Made by a program: the position numbers and the translations under genes
The notes under the pieces: model-generated
The model's input: the letters and a program-made list of their open reading frames with translations, nothing else
Database searches by the model: none
What the model was told of the DNA's origin: nothing
DNA from: Desulfarculaceae bacterium
GTDB taxonomy: Bacteria > Desulfobacterota > Desulfarculia > Desulfarculales > Desulfarculaceae
Direction of reading: 5' to 3'
NCBI GenBank assembly: GCA_020444545.1
Contig: JAHLKT010000005.1
Span: 186,001-250,000, forward strand
DNA: 64,000 bases
Shown here: positions 1 through 8,635 of the stretch, piece after piece
Numbering within the stretch: the first letter of the stretch is position 1
How the letters are laid out: every line of letters begins with the position of its first letter

Positions 1-2
1 AG

Positions 3-1100
3 CGCGGGGTGAAGGCCCAGAGCGCCTGGCAGGATATGTTCTCCCGCTACTCCGACCAGCACCCCGAGCTGGCCCGCCGCTTCCAGGACCAGCTGGCCGG
101 CCGCCTGCCCAAGGGCTGGGACAGCGAAGTGCCGGTGTTCGAGGCGGGCGAGAAGATCGCCACCCGCGCGGCCAGCGGCAAGGTGCTCAACGCCCTGGCC
201 GCCAAGGTGCCTAATCTGGTGGGCGGCTCGGCCGACCTGGCCCCCTCCAACAAGACCTTCATCAACGGCAGCCCGGACATGCGCCCCAACCAGGAGCCCG
301 GCGGCCGCAACATCCACTTCGGGGTGCGCGAGCTGGGCATGGGCGCCATCGTCAACGGCATGGCCCTGCACGGCGGGGTGATCCCCTACGGCGGCACCTT
401 CTTCGTATTCAGCGACTACATGCGCCCGGCTCTGCGCCTGTCGGCCATCATGGGCTGCCACAGCATCTGGATCTTCACCCACGACAGCATCGGGGTGGGC
501 GAGGACGGCCCCACCCACCAGCCGGTGGAGCACCTGATGTCCCTGCGCACCATGCCCGGCTTCACCCTGCTGCGCCCGGCCGAGGGCAACGAGACCGCCG
601 CGGCCTGGAAGGTGGCCATGGAGCACAAGAACGGCCCGGTGGCCCTGGTGCTCACCCGCCAGAAGCTGCCCTGCCTGGACGCAGACAGGCACGCCATCGC
701 CAAGGGCGTGGCCAAGGGAGCCTATGTGCTCTCCGACTGCGAGGGCACCCCGGACCTGCTGATGATGGCCACCGGCTCGGAGGTGACTCTGGCCCTGGCC
801 GCCCAGGAGGAGCTGGCCAAGAAGAAGGTGGCGGCCCGGGTGGTGTCCATGCCTTCCTGGGAGCTTTTCGCGGCCCAGGATCAGGACTACCGCGACAAGG
901 TGCTGCCGCCCAAGATTAGGGCCCGCCTGGCCATCGAGGCCGGCGCGGTGCTGGGCTGGGAGCGCTACGTGGGCCTGGACGGCGCGGTGGTGGGCCTGGA
1001 GCGCTTCGGCGAGAGCGCCCCCGGCCCGGTGGTCATGGACAAACTGGGCTTCAACGTTGAGCACGTGGTCAAGACCGCCCTCAAGCTGGTCAAGGACTAG
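3..1100 (+). CDS. tkt: Transketolase, C-terminal part (5' end outside window)
   Basis: Transketolase moves two-carbon ketol units between sugar phosphates in the non-oxidative pentose phosphate pathway, using thiamine diphosphate (ThDP), in the cytoplasm. The frame is open from the first bases, so the visible 366 residues are the C-terminal part of a protein usually about 660 residues long. They hold the end of the first domain, the pyrimidine-binding domain with the GVRELGMG segment that contains the family's ThDP-activating Glu, the conserved THDSIGVGEDGPTHQPVEHL stretch, and the C-terminal domain. The start lies upstream of base 1. A strong terminator follows 21 bases after the stop, and zwf and pgl come next, so pentose phosphate genes are grouped here although transketolase is probably transcribed separately. 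Confidence 0.96.
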   Translation, partial: RGVKAQSAWQDMFSRYSDQHPELARRFQDQLAGRLPKGWDSEVPVFEAGEKIATRAASGKVLNALAAKVPNLVGGSADLAPSNKTFINGSPDMRPNQEPGGRNIHFGVRELGMGAIVNGMALHGGVIPYGGTFFVFSDYMRPALRLSAIMGCHSIWIFTHDSIGVGEDGPTHQPVEHLMSLRTMPGFTLLRPAEGNETAAAWKVAMEHKNGPVALVLTRQKLPCLDADRHAIAKGVAKGAYVLSDCEGTPDLLMMATGSEVTLALAAQEELAKKKVAARVVSMPSWELFAAQDQDYRDKVLPPKIRARLAIEAGAVLGWERYVGLDGAVVGLERFGESAPGPVVMDKLGFNVEHVVKTALKLVKD

Positions 1101-1120
1101 CCCCTCCCCCAAGCACAAGC

Positions 1121-1156
1121 AAGGCCCGGACGGAGAGCAACCGTCCGGGCCTTTTT
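1121..1156 (+). terminator. Rho-independent terminator after transketolase
   Basis: The inverted repeat AAGGCCCGGACGG / CCGTCCGGGCCTT with a 7-base loop is followed directly by a T run. It ends transcription of the transketolase gene and separates it from zwf. Confidence 0.93.
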
Positions 1157-1251
1157 GCCTCCGCCCGACCCAAGGCCCGCCTAATCCTTTACAATGAGAG
1201 GGGACCATCACTCGGCGCGGCACGCTCAGGCAAGCCGCGAGGGGAGGCGAC

Positions 1252-2784
1252 ATGGCCGAGGAAAAAGCGCGACGCGAGACCAGGCCCCCGGTCCCCCGGC
1301 GGCCCGAGGATTGCGCCATCATCATCTTCGGGGCCTCGGGCGACCTTACCGGCCGCAAGCTGGTGCCCGCCTTGTACCATCTGTTCGCAAACGGCGCGGT
1401 GCCCGAGCATTTCTACATCTGCGGGGCGGCGCGCAGCGAGCTGAGCGACGAGGACTTCCGCAAGAAGATGCACGCCGCCGTGGCCGAGGCGGGGGGCGAC
1501 GCCGGGGCCTGGGACGAGTTCGCGGCGCGCCTGCACTACCAGGCCGTGGATTACGACGACGAGGCCTCCTACCAGGCCCTGGCCAAGCGTCTGGATGAGC
1601 TGGACGCGGCGCACGGGGTGCCGGGCAACCGCATCTTCGAGTGCGCCATCCCGCCCACCCTCTACATGACCGTGGCCGGCATGCTGGCCTCGGCCGGGCT
1701 ATCGCGCGAGGGGGGCGGCTGCTGGCGGCGGCTGGTGGTGGAGAAGCCTTTTGGCAGCGACCTGGCCACCAGCCGGGAGCTGAACCGGGCCATCGGCCGG
1801 GGTTTCAAGGAGCATCAGGTATTCCGCATCGACCACTACCTGGCCAAGGAGACGGTGCAGAACATCATGATGTTCCGCTTCGCCAACGCCATCTTCGAGC
1901 CGCTGTGGAACCGTAACTACATCGAGCAGGTGTCGATCCTTTCGGCCGAGACCCTGGGGGTGGAGCACCGGGCGGGATACTACGAAAAGGCCGGGGTCCT
2001 GCGCGACATGTTCCAGAACCACATGATGCAGCTCTTGGCCCTGGTGGCGGCCGAGCCGCCCAGCATCTTCGCGGCCGACCGGGTGCGCGACGAGAAGACC
2101 AAGCTCTTTAGGAGCCTCCGCCCCTTTCCCACGGAGGAGCTCTACGACTACCTGGTGCTGGCCCAGTACGAGGCCGGCGAGCTGAGCGGCCGCGAGTTCC
2201 CGGCCTATAGGGCCGAGCCGGGGGTGGACCCCAGCTCCCTGACCCCCACCTACGCCACCATGAAGGTGTTCGTGGACAACTGGCGCTGGCAAGGGGTGCC
2301 GTTCTACATCACCAGCGGCAAGCGCCTGGCCCAGAAGCTGACCCGCATCGAGATCATCTTCCGCGAGGTGCCCCACTCGCTGTTCCGCCAGGTGCTGGGC
2401 GAGGAGATCATGGCCAACCGCCTGGTCCTGGACGTGCAGCCCAACGAGGAGATAACCCTCTACTTCCAGGCCAAGCAGCCGGGGGCCGAGGTGGACCTGC
2501 GCACCGTGGGCCTGCATTTCGAGTATCAGGACGGGGCCTCCCGCCGGGGCATGGAGGCCTACGAGAAGGCCCTGGCCGACGCCATGCTGGGCGACCAGAT
2601 GCTTTTCTGGCGGCAAGACGGAGTGGAGCTTTGCTGGGCCTTCCTGGACCCGGTGCTGGAGGCCTGCGAGTCCTGCGGCGACCGGGCCGACCGTTTGCAC
2701 CGCTACCGCGCCGGCTCCTGGGGCCCCCGCGACGCGGCCAAGATGTGGCCCGGACATCCCTTGAATCATCTGGAGCGCTATTGA
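1252..2784 (+). CDS. zwf: Glucose-6-phosphate 1-dehydrogenase
   Basis: This enzyme oxidises glucose 6-phosphate to 6-phosphogluconolactone with NADP or NAD, the first step of the oxidative pentose phosphate pathway. The 510-residue product has the N-terminal nucleotide-binding motif GASGDLTGRKL at about residues 27-37. It has the substrate-binding and catalytic segment RIDHYLAKE at about 192-200, and a second family segment, MFQNHMMQ, near 252-259 with the catalytic His. The first 20 residues are a charged extension before the Rossmann fold. The ATG at 1252 follows a GGGGAGG ribosome site. The gene is followed after 2 bases by pgl, whose product hydrolyses the lactone made here. Confidence 0.97.
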   Translation: MAEEKARRETRPPVPRRPEDCAIIIFGASGDLTGRKLVPALYHLFANGAVPEHFYICGAARSELSDEDFRKKMHAAVAEAGGDAGAWDEFAARLHYQAVDYDDEASYQALAKRLDELDAAHGVPGNRIFECAIPPTLYMTVAGMLASAGLSREGGGCWRRLVVEKPFGSDLATSRELNRAIGRGFKEHQVFRIDHYLAKETVQNIMMFRFANAIFEPLWNRNYIEQVSILSAETLGVEHRAGYYEKAGVLRDMFQNHMMQLLALVAAEPPSIFAADRVRDEKTKLFRSLRPFPTEELYDYLVLAQYEAGELSGREFPAYRAEPGVDPSSLTPTYATMKVFVDNWRWQGVPFYITSGKRLAQKLTRIEIIFREVPHSLFRQVLGEEIMANRLVLDVQPNEEITLYFQAKQPGAEVDLRTVGLHFEYQDGASRRGMEAYEKALADAMLGDQMLFWRQDGVELCWAFLDPVLEACESCGDRADRLHRYRAGSWGPRDAAKMWPGHPLNHLERY

Positions 2785-2786
2785 TC

Positions 2787-3506
2787 ATGTGGTTCGAGGT
2801 GTTCGACAGCCCAGAGGACCTGAGCCGGGCCAGCGCGGAGTTCATCACCCGGGCCGCCCACGAGGCGGTGGACGCGCGGGGGGTGTTCATCCTGGCGCTC
2901 TCGGGCGGCTCCTCGCCCCTGGGGGCCTATCGCCTCATCGGCGCGGACCCGGATTTCCCTTGGCCCTCCACCCAGCTATTCTGGGGCGACGAGCGCTGCG
3001 TGCCCCCGGACCACCCGGAGAGCAACCGCCGCGCCGGACTGGAGGCCCTGGGCCCGCCGCCGGGCCTGTACAAGGAAAACATCCACCCCATCCGGGGCCA
3101 GCTCAGCCCCCGCGAGGCGGCCCAGGATTACGAGTGGCGGTTGCGCGGTTTTTTCGAGGGCGAGGAGCGCCCCCGCTGGGATCTCATGCTCCTGGGCCTG
3201 GGGCCGGACGGCCACATTGCCAGCCTGTTCCCCGGCGTCCCGGCCCTGGCCGAGGAGGAGGCCTGGGTGGCTCCGGTGGCCGCGCCCACTCACCTGGAGC
3301 CCCACGTGGCGCGGGTGAGCCTGACCCTGCCGGCCATCAACGCGGCCCGCAAGGTGCTGTTCATCGTGGCCGGGGAGAGCAAGCGGCCGGTGGTGGCGGC
3401 CATCCGCGCCGACCGGGAGCGGGCGGCCCGGGACTACCCCGCCGCGCGGGTGCGGCCCAAGGGCGAGGTGATCTGGCACCTGGACCGGGCGGCGGCGGGC
3501 GATTGA
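2787..3506 (+). CDS. pgl: 6-phosphogluconolactonase
   Basis: It hydrolyses 6-phosphogluconolactone to 6-phosphogluconate, the step after zwf. The 239-residue protein shows the glucosamine-6-P isomerase/PGL family motifs: LSGGSSPLGAYR at about 33-44, WGDERCVPPDHPESN near 66-80 and LGLGPDGHIASLFPG near 136-150. A longer in-frame opening runs back to 2631 inside zwf. I chose the ATG at 2787, just after the zwf stop, because homologous sequence starts there and upstream codons only shadow zwf. The 2-base spacing indicates translational coupling with zwf. Confidence 0.94.
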   Translation: MWFEVFDSPEDLSRASAEFITRAAHEAVDARGVFILALSGGSSPLGAYRLIGADPDFPWPSTQLFWGDERCVPPDHPESNRRAGLEALGPPPGLYKENIHPIRGQLSPREAAQDYEWRLRGFFEGEERPRWDLMLLGLGPDGHIASLFPGVPALAEEEAWVAPVAAPTHLEPHVARVSLTLPAINAARKVLFIVAGESKRPVVAAIRADRERAARDYPAARVRPKGEVIWHLDRAAAGD

Positions 3507-3540
3507 TTCCGCCCCCTGGCTGTGGTCCAATGGGCCTGTC

Positions 3541-4239
3541 ATGTGCGGGCGTTTTCAACAAAGCAGCGACCTGGCGGCCTTGCAGGACCGCTTCGCCTTT
3601 TCGAGCGAAGGCCTGGCCTACCGGCCCCGTTGGAACCTGGCCCCGGGCCAGGACGCCCTGGTGGTGCGCTTGGGGGAGGAGGGCCGCTCGGGTAGCCTCC
3701 TGCGCTGGGGCCTGGTGCCCGCCTGGGCCAAGGAGCCATCCACCGGCTACAAGATGATCAACGCCCGGGCCGAAGGCATCGCGGCCAAGCCCGCTTTTCG
3801 CGGGCCTTTCAAGCGCTCGCGCTGCCTGATACCGGCGGACGCCTTTTACGAGTGGGCCAAGAGCAAGGGCGGCAAGCAGCCTTATCGCCTGGGGCTGATC
3901 GACGATGAGCCTTTCGCCCTGGCCGGGCTGTGGGACCGCTGGCAGGGCCCCGAGGGCCCGGAGCTGGAGAGCTTCACCATCATCACCACCGAGGCCAATG
4001 CGCTGGTGGAGGCCATCCACGACCGCATGCCGGTGATGCTGCCGCGCGAGGCCGAGGCCGCGTGGCTGGACCCGGCCAGCGGGCCCGAGAAGCTGGAGAG
4101 CCTGCTCAAGCCCTATGCCGCCGAGGGGATGCGATCCCAGGCGGTGTCGCGGCGGCTCAACCCGCCGGCCAACGAGGGGCCGGAGCTGACCGAGCCGGTG
4201 GAGACCCAGGGCGGTTTGTTTGAGGAGGGGGAGGGGTAA
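3541..4239 (+). CDS. SRAP (YedK/HMCES-like) abasic-site protein
   Basis: SRAP proteins covalently trap abasic sites in single-stranded DNA through the amino-terminal Cys, protecting stalled forks. The 232-residue product starts MCGRF, so Cys2 becomes the N-terminal residue after Met removal. The other family residues are present and correctly spaced: Asn74 in the NARAE segment, Glu104 in FYEW, and His160 before DRMPVML. There is a 34-base gap after pgl. The stop overlaps the start of the following DUF362 gene by one base, so the two may be cotranslated. No LexA box was identified upstream. Function is inferred from family membership. Confidence 0.93.
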   Translation: MCGRFQQSSDLAALQDRFAFSSEGLAYRPRWNLAPGQDALVVRLGEEGRSGSLLRWGLVPAWAKEPSTGYKMINARAEGIAAKPAFRGPFKRSRCLIPADAFYEWAKSKGGKQPYRLGLIDDEPFALAGLWDRWQGPEGPELESFTIITTEANALVEAIHDRMPVMLPREAEAAWLDPASGPEKLESLLKPYAAEGMRSQAVSRRLNPPANEGPELTEPVETQGGLFEEGEG

Positions 4240-5672
4240 TGAAGCACAGGGTGATCATCCGGCGCTGCGATCGCTACGACATGGAGCGCATTGCGGGCAT
4301 CATCGCCGAGGGCATGCAAGAGCTGGGGGCCAAGCCTCGGGGCCGCGTATTGGCCAAGCCCAACGTGGTGCTGGCCCACCGCGAGATATTTCCCTACGCC
4401 TTCACCCGGGCCGAGTTCCTGGAGGGCGCGCTCCTGGCCGCCAAGCGGGTGGGCGGCGGGGAGATCAGCGAGCTGGCCGTGGGCGAGCGCTCGGGCATCA
4501 CCGTGCCCACGCGCTTTTGCTTCAAGGAGGCGGGCTACCCCAAGGTGCTGCGGCGGCAGGGGGCCAAGGCCTATTACTTCGACGAGTGCGCTCACCAGGC
4601 GGTGCCCGTGCCCCACGGCGGGGCCCTGCGCGAGGCGATGTATCTGCCCAAGCCGGTGACCCAGGCCGACTTCATACTCAACCTGCCCAAGTTCAAGGCT
4701 CATCCCTGGACCCGCATGACCCTGAGCCTCAAGAACTTCATCGGCATCCAGGACGACCAGCACCGCCTGCTGGACCACAACACCTTCCTGGAGCACAAGA
4801 TCGTGGACCTGAACCTGGCCGCACGCCAGGACTTCATCGCCATCGACGGCATCGTGGCCGGACAAAAGATGATGCTCACCCCGGACCCCTTTGACCTGGG
4901 GGCCATCGTCATGGGCACCAACCCCTGCGCGGTGGACGCGGTGGGCTGCGCCATGGTCAGCGTGGAGCCCAAGGACCTGGTGCATCTCAGGATGGCCTCG
5001 GCCCACGGCCTGGGGCCCCTGGACCTGAATGAGATCGAGATTCTGGGCGACTTCCCGCTGGAGGAGGTGCAACGCCGCACCGAGAATTTCCAGTTTTGTT
5101 TGGAGCGGGTGGATGACTACTTCGCGGGCGGGGCGCTGACCTGCACGGTGGGCAGCTTCCCGGAGGAGCACTCGCGCGACTATTGTTGGGGCGGCTGCCC
5201 CGGGGCCTTGCAGGAGGCCATGCACATCCTCAGGGGCTTCGACCCAGAGGTGGATAGCAAGATGGGGCCGGTGCGCTACGTGGTGGGCCGGGTGGAGGGC
5301 CCGCTGGACCTGGCGCCCGACGAGAAGGTGCTCTTCGCCGGGGCCTGCACCTCCTGGGAGGGGGAGATCGACGGCAAGCACGTGAAGATCGAGCCCACCT
5401 ATCGCCCGCCCAAGGAGCACGACCCTCACCGCCGCCCCAGCAACGACATGCTCCTAAAAACAGGCCAGGCCCTGGGCCGCTGCCTGGCCAACCGGGGCCG
5501 CCGCTGGCTGCACGCGCCTTCGTGCACCATGAGCGTGGCCGACCACGTGCACTACATCGCCAGCCTGGCCGGGGTGAGCAACCCCAACTTCGACCCTCGC
5601 CTGCTCTTACCCATCAACCTGGCATATATGCGCATGAAGGCGGGCCGGATGGCCTCGCGCCTGGGCGCTTGA
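4239..5672 (+). CDS. DUF362 domain protein
   Basis: A 477-residue cytosolic-looking protein without signal peptide. It matches my memory of the DUF362 family: an LAKPNVV-type N-terminal segment near 39-45, and a conserved LNLPKFKAHPWTRMTLSLKN block near 148-167. Two cysteine-containing segments, CWGGCPG near 309 and GACTSW near 368, could bind a metal or cluster, but no canonical ferredoxin motif is present. DUF362 proteins have no settled biochemical role; some are linked to iron-sulfur or redox enzymes. The start overlaps the SRAP stop (TAATG). The gene precedes an aldehyde dehydrogenase and a radical SAM protein in the same run, which suggests co-expression but not a defined pathway. Confidence 0.85.
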   Translation: MKHRVIIRRCDRYDMERIAGIIAEGMQELGAKPRGRVLAKPNVVLAHREIFPYAFTRAEFLEGALLAAKRVGGGEISELAVGERSGITVPTRFCFKEAGYPKVLRRQGAKAYYFDECAHQAVPVPHGGALREAMYLPKPVTQADFILNLPKFKAHPWTRMTLSLKNFIGIQDDQHRLLDHNTFLEHKIVDLNLAARQDFIAIDGIVAGQKMMLTPDPFDLGAIVMGTNPCAVDAVGCAMVSVEPKDLVHLRMASAHGLGPLDLNEIEILGDFPLEEVQRRTENFQFCLERVDDYFAGGALTCTVGSFPEEHSRDYCWGGCPGALQEAMHILRGFDPEVDSKMGPVRYVVGRVEGPLDLAPDEKVLFAGACTSWEGEIDGKHVKIEPTYRPPKEHDPHRRPSNDMLLKTGQALGRCLANRGRRWLHAPSCTMSVADHVHYIASLAGVSNPNFDPRLLLPINLAYMRMKAGRMASRLGA

Positions 5673-5692
5673 CGAGATAGGAAAGGGACGCC

Positions 5693-7249
5693 ATGAGCGC
5701 GTTGGAAACCATTTGCATCAATCCCGCCACCGGCCAGGAGATCGGCCGGGTGCCCTTGCAGGAGCCGGACGACGTGCTTGCCGCGGCCCAAGCCGCGCGC
5801 GCGGCCCAGCCCGCCTGGGCGGCCACGCCGGTGCGCCAAAAGGCCCAGGCCATCCGCCGGGTGCGCGACTACCTGGTGGCCCACGCCGACGAGCTGGCCG
5901 CCACCATCGCGGCGGACAACGGCAAGACCCTCACCGATGCCATGCTCACCGAGGTGCTGCCCACCACGGTGGCGGCCAATTACTACGCCAAGAAAGCCCC
6001 CTGTTGGTTGCGCGACCAGAAGCTCGGCCCGGCCCTGTGGCTGATGATCAACAAACGCACCCGCCTGGTGCCCCAGCCCTGGGGCGTGGTGGGCATCATC
6101 AGCCCTTGGAACTATCCCTTTTCCATACCCTTCAGCGAGGTGGTTTGCGGCCTCTTGGCGGGCAACTGCGTGCTGCTCAAGGTGGCCAGCGAGACCCAGA
6201 TGGTGGGCCAGGCCCTGGCCCGCTGCATCGAGGCGGCCGGGCTGCCGCCCGGGGTAATCACCTGCCTGAACCTGCCTGGGCGCCAGGCCGGGCCGGCCAT
6301 GCTGGCCGCCGGGGTGGACAAGCTGTTCTTCACTGGCTCGGTGGGCGTGGGTAAACAGCTTATGGCCCTGGCCGCCGAGAGCCTGACCCCGGTGAACCTG
6401 GAGCTGGGGGGCAACGACGCCATGCTGGTCTGCCCGGACGCCGATCTGGAGCGGGCCGCGGCCGGGGCGGCCTGGGGCGGGCTGGTCAACACCGGCCAGA
6501 CCTGCGGCGGGGTGGAGCGGGTCTACGTGCACCAAAGCGTGGCTCCGGAGTTTCTGCGCCGCCTCAAAGCCAAGGTGGAGGCCCTGCGCGTGGGCCACGA
6601 TACGGAGTTCAACGCGGACCTGGGAGCCATGACCACCGCCCGCCAGGTGGAGCTAGTCAAGGCCCACCTTGCCGACGCGGCGGAGCGCGGGGCCGAGGTT
6701 TTCGCCCAGAGCGCCTGCCCGGAAGGGCCGCATTGGCTGCCCGCCACGGTGCTCACCAAGGTGGATCACACCATGCGGGTGATGACCGAGGAGACCTTCG
6801 GCCCGGTGATCGCGGTGATGGAAGTGGAGAGCATGGACCAGGCGGTGGAGCTGGCCAACGATTCGGACCTGGGGCTCACCGGCTCGGTTTGGGCCTGCGA
6901 CCGCGCGGCGGCCATGGCCCTGGCCCGGCGGGTCAAGGCCGGGGTGGTGATGATCAACGACCACCTGATGAGCCACGGCCTGGCCGAGGCGCCTTGGGGC
7001 GGCTTCAAGAACTCGGGCATCGGGCGCAGCCACGGGCGGCCCGGTTTCATGGAGATGGTGCAGATGCAGGCGGTGGTGGACGACCTGGCCTCCCGCCTCA
7101 AGGGCGAGATGTGGTGGCACCCCCAGGACCGCACGCAGTACGAGGGCCTCCGGGGCATCCCCCGCTTCCTCTACGCCAAGGGCCTGGGTGCGCGACTGGC
7201 CGGCCTGCGCGCCCTGATGAAGCTCATGCCCCGCATGTTCAAGGGCTGA
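5693..7249 (+). CDS. NAD(P)-dependent aldehyde dehydrogenase
   Basis: A member of the aldehyde dehydrogenase superfamily, oxidising an aldehyde to a carboxylate through a thiohemiacetal. In the 518-residue product, the general-base Glu237 lies in LELGGND and the nucleophile Cys271 in NTGQTCGG, with the normal 34-residue spacing. The cofactor-binding IISPWNYPF segment is near 126-134 and the C-terminal FGPV motif is present. About 50 residues after the usual C terminus form an extra tail with basic and hydrophobic stretches. The gene begins 20 bases after the DUF362 gene, with an AGGAAAGGGACGCC ribosome region. The substrate cannot be read from sequence; succinate semialdehyde or aromatic aldehyde dehydrogenases are alternatives. 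Confidence 0.93.
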   Translation: MSALETICINPATGQEIGRVPLQEPDDVLAAAQAARAAQPAWAATPVRQKAQAIRRVRDYLVAHADELAATIAADNGKTLTDAMLTEVLPTTVAANYYAKKAPCWLRDQKLGPALWLMINKRTRLVPQPWGVVGIISPWNYPFSIPFSEVVCGLLAGNCVLLKVASETQMVGQALARCIEAAGLPPGVITCLNLPGRQAGPAMLAAGVDKLFFTGSVGVGKQLMALAAESLTPVNLELGGNDAMLVCPDADLERAAAGAAWGGLVNTGQTCGGVERVYVHQSVAPEFLRRLKAKVEALRVGHDTEFNADLGAMTTARQVELVKAHLADAAERGAEVFAQSACPEGPHWLPATVLTKVDHTMRVMTEETFGPVIAVMEVESMDQAVELANDSDLGLTGSVWACDRAAAMALARRVKAGVVMINDHLMSHGLAEAPWGGFKNSGIGRSHGRPGFMEMVQMQAVVDDLASRLKGEMWWHPQDRTQYEGLRGIPRFLYAKGLGARLAGLRALMKLMPRMFKG

Positions 7250-7252
7250 GCC

Positions 7253-8197
7253 GTGAGCGAGCTGCCTCCCCCGGAGGCATATGAGCGCGTTGCCGCCCGC
7301 CTGGAAAAGGCGCTCAGCTCCTGTGTGTTGTGCCCCCGCCGCTGCCGGGTGGACCGCCGGGCCGGGGAGCTGGGCTTTTGCCGCGCCCGGGCCGCCACCG
7401 CGCCGGTGAACACCTCCCAGCTGCACTTCGGCGAGGAGCCGCCCATCTCCGGGAGCAAGGGCTCGGGCACCGTGTTTTTCGCGGGCTGCACCCTGGCCTG
7501 CCGCTTTTGCCAAAATTGGCAGATCAGCCAAGGCCAAGCCTCCGGCGAAGAGACCAACCCCGAGGACCTGGCCGGCATCTTCCTGGGCCTGGAGATGGCC
7601 GGGGCCCACAACCTGAACCTGGTCACCCCCACCCCGCATCTGGTGGTGATCCTGAAGGCCTTGGCCATTGCCCGGGGCTACGGCTGCGCCCTGCCCGTGG
7701 TCTACAACACCTCGGGCTACGAGAGCGCGGCGGTGCTGCGCCAGCTGGAGGGGCTGGTGGAGATCTATTTGCCCGACCTCAAGTATGACGACGAGGCGGT
7801 GGCCGAGCGCCTCTCGGGCGCAAGCAACTACGTGGCCAGCGCCCGGGCCGCGCTAAAGGAGATGGTGCGCCAGGTAGGCAACCTCAAGCTGGACTACGAC
7901 GGCTTGGCCTGGAGCGGGGTGCTGGTCAGGCACCTGGTGCTGCCGAACGGCCTGTCGGGCACGCCCGAGGTTTTGGCCTACATCGCCGACGTCTGCGGGC
8001 CCAAGGCGGCGGTGAGCCTCATGTCGCAGTACTTCCCCACCTACAAGGCGGCCGAGACGCCGGGCCTGGAGCGGGGCATCAACCTGGCCGAGTACCAGGA
8101 GGCGGTGGACGCCCTAGACGAGCTGGGCATCAGCCGGGGCTACGTGCAGGGCCTGGCCTCGGCCACCGACGAGATGGTGCCCCGCTGGCGGGAGTAG
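7253..8197 (+). CDS. PflA-like (PflX-type) radical SAM protein
   Basis: A 314-residue radical SAM protein resembling pyruvate formate-lyase activating enzymes of the PflX/COG1313 type. The SAM-cluster motif CTLACRFC (Cys79, Cys83, Cys86) lies after AG, followed by QNWQIS. An N-terminal cysteine set, CVLCPRRCRVDR plus a later GFCRA, could hold a second cluster or zinc. The GTG start is 3 bases after the aldehyde dehydrogenase stop, so the genes are almost certainly cotranscribed. COG1313 proteins have no firmly known partner; no glycyl radical enzyme is seen in this window. The activating role is therefore inference. Confidence 0.88.
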   Translation: MSELPPPEAYERVAARLEKALSSCVLCPRRCRVDRRAGELGFCRARAATAPVNTSQLHFGEEPPISGSKGSGTVFFAGCTLACRFCQNWQISQGQASGEETNPEDLAGIFLGLEMAGAHNLNLVTPTPHLVVILKALAIARGYGCALPVVYNTSGYESAAVLRQLEGLVEIYLPDLKYDDEAVAERLSGASNYVASARAALKEMVRQVGNLKLDYDGLAWSGVLVRHLVLPNGLSGTPEVLAYIADVCGPKAAVSLMSQYFPTYKAAETPGLERGINLAEYQEAVDALDELGISRGYVQGLASATDEMVPRWRE

Positions 8198-8635
8198 GGG
8201 AGAGAGAAAAAAGAGGCGGGTAGGGTAAGAAGCTTGATCCCGCCCTTGATCGCCGCCCCGCCCGGCACAAGATTTCTTGCGCCTGCCTCGCCCCACTGGC
8301 AGAGCTGTCGGGGCAACAGGAAGAGCCCCTTCTGCCGCCCGCGAGCCACCCATCGCTAGCCACGCGCGTTAAATTTTTTCTCAAGCTATAAAAAGTTCGG
8401 CCCTGGCGCGGTGCAGATCGCAACGGCGAGAAGTCGCGTATCTCCCAGTCCGCGGCTGGGCGAAACGGCATGGCCGCCAGCGCCGGGCGGGCGCGGCCCG
8501 TGCGTGGCCTGTGTGGGACCGGAATTCGTATCTAGCTGATTTTACAGGGGCTAAAAATAAGAATCCCTGCGTGCCAGCGCCTCTTAAAAATTAAATAAAA
8601 CAGACGCCGGCACGCAGGGGTGGGGGGCTATGTAG
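8198..8635. other. Gene-free 438-base stretch between convergent operons
   Basis: No convincing gene on either strand. It holds the por terminator at 8565-8619. An isolated AT-rich patch at about 8369-8395 (TTAAATTTTTTCTCAAGC and following bases) stands out, followed by GC-rich sequence with a small hairpin CCCAGTCCGCGGCTGGG near 8447-8463. That could be an untranslated RNA or a relic, but I see no diagnostic motif. Confidence 0.5.
8565..8619 (-). terminator. Terminator of the porGDAB operon
   Basis: An inverted repeat, CCCTGCGTGCCAGCG against CGCCGGCACGCAGGG, pairs over about 14 positions with a 25-base AT-rich loop. Read on the minus strand it lies just after porB and is followed by TTCTTATTTTTAG, fitting a rho-independent terminator. 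Confidence 0.8.

Noticed and set aside
1699-2769. Long open frame of 356 codons on the minus strand inside zwf
   Set aside because: It mirrors zwf codons in GC-rich DNA, has His/Gly-rich low-complexity translation and no family motif.
4113-5429. 438-codon minus-strand frame under the DUF362 gene
   Set aside because: Composition-driven shadow; no recognisable motif and fully inside a better gene.
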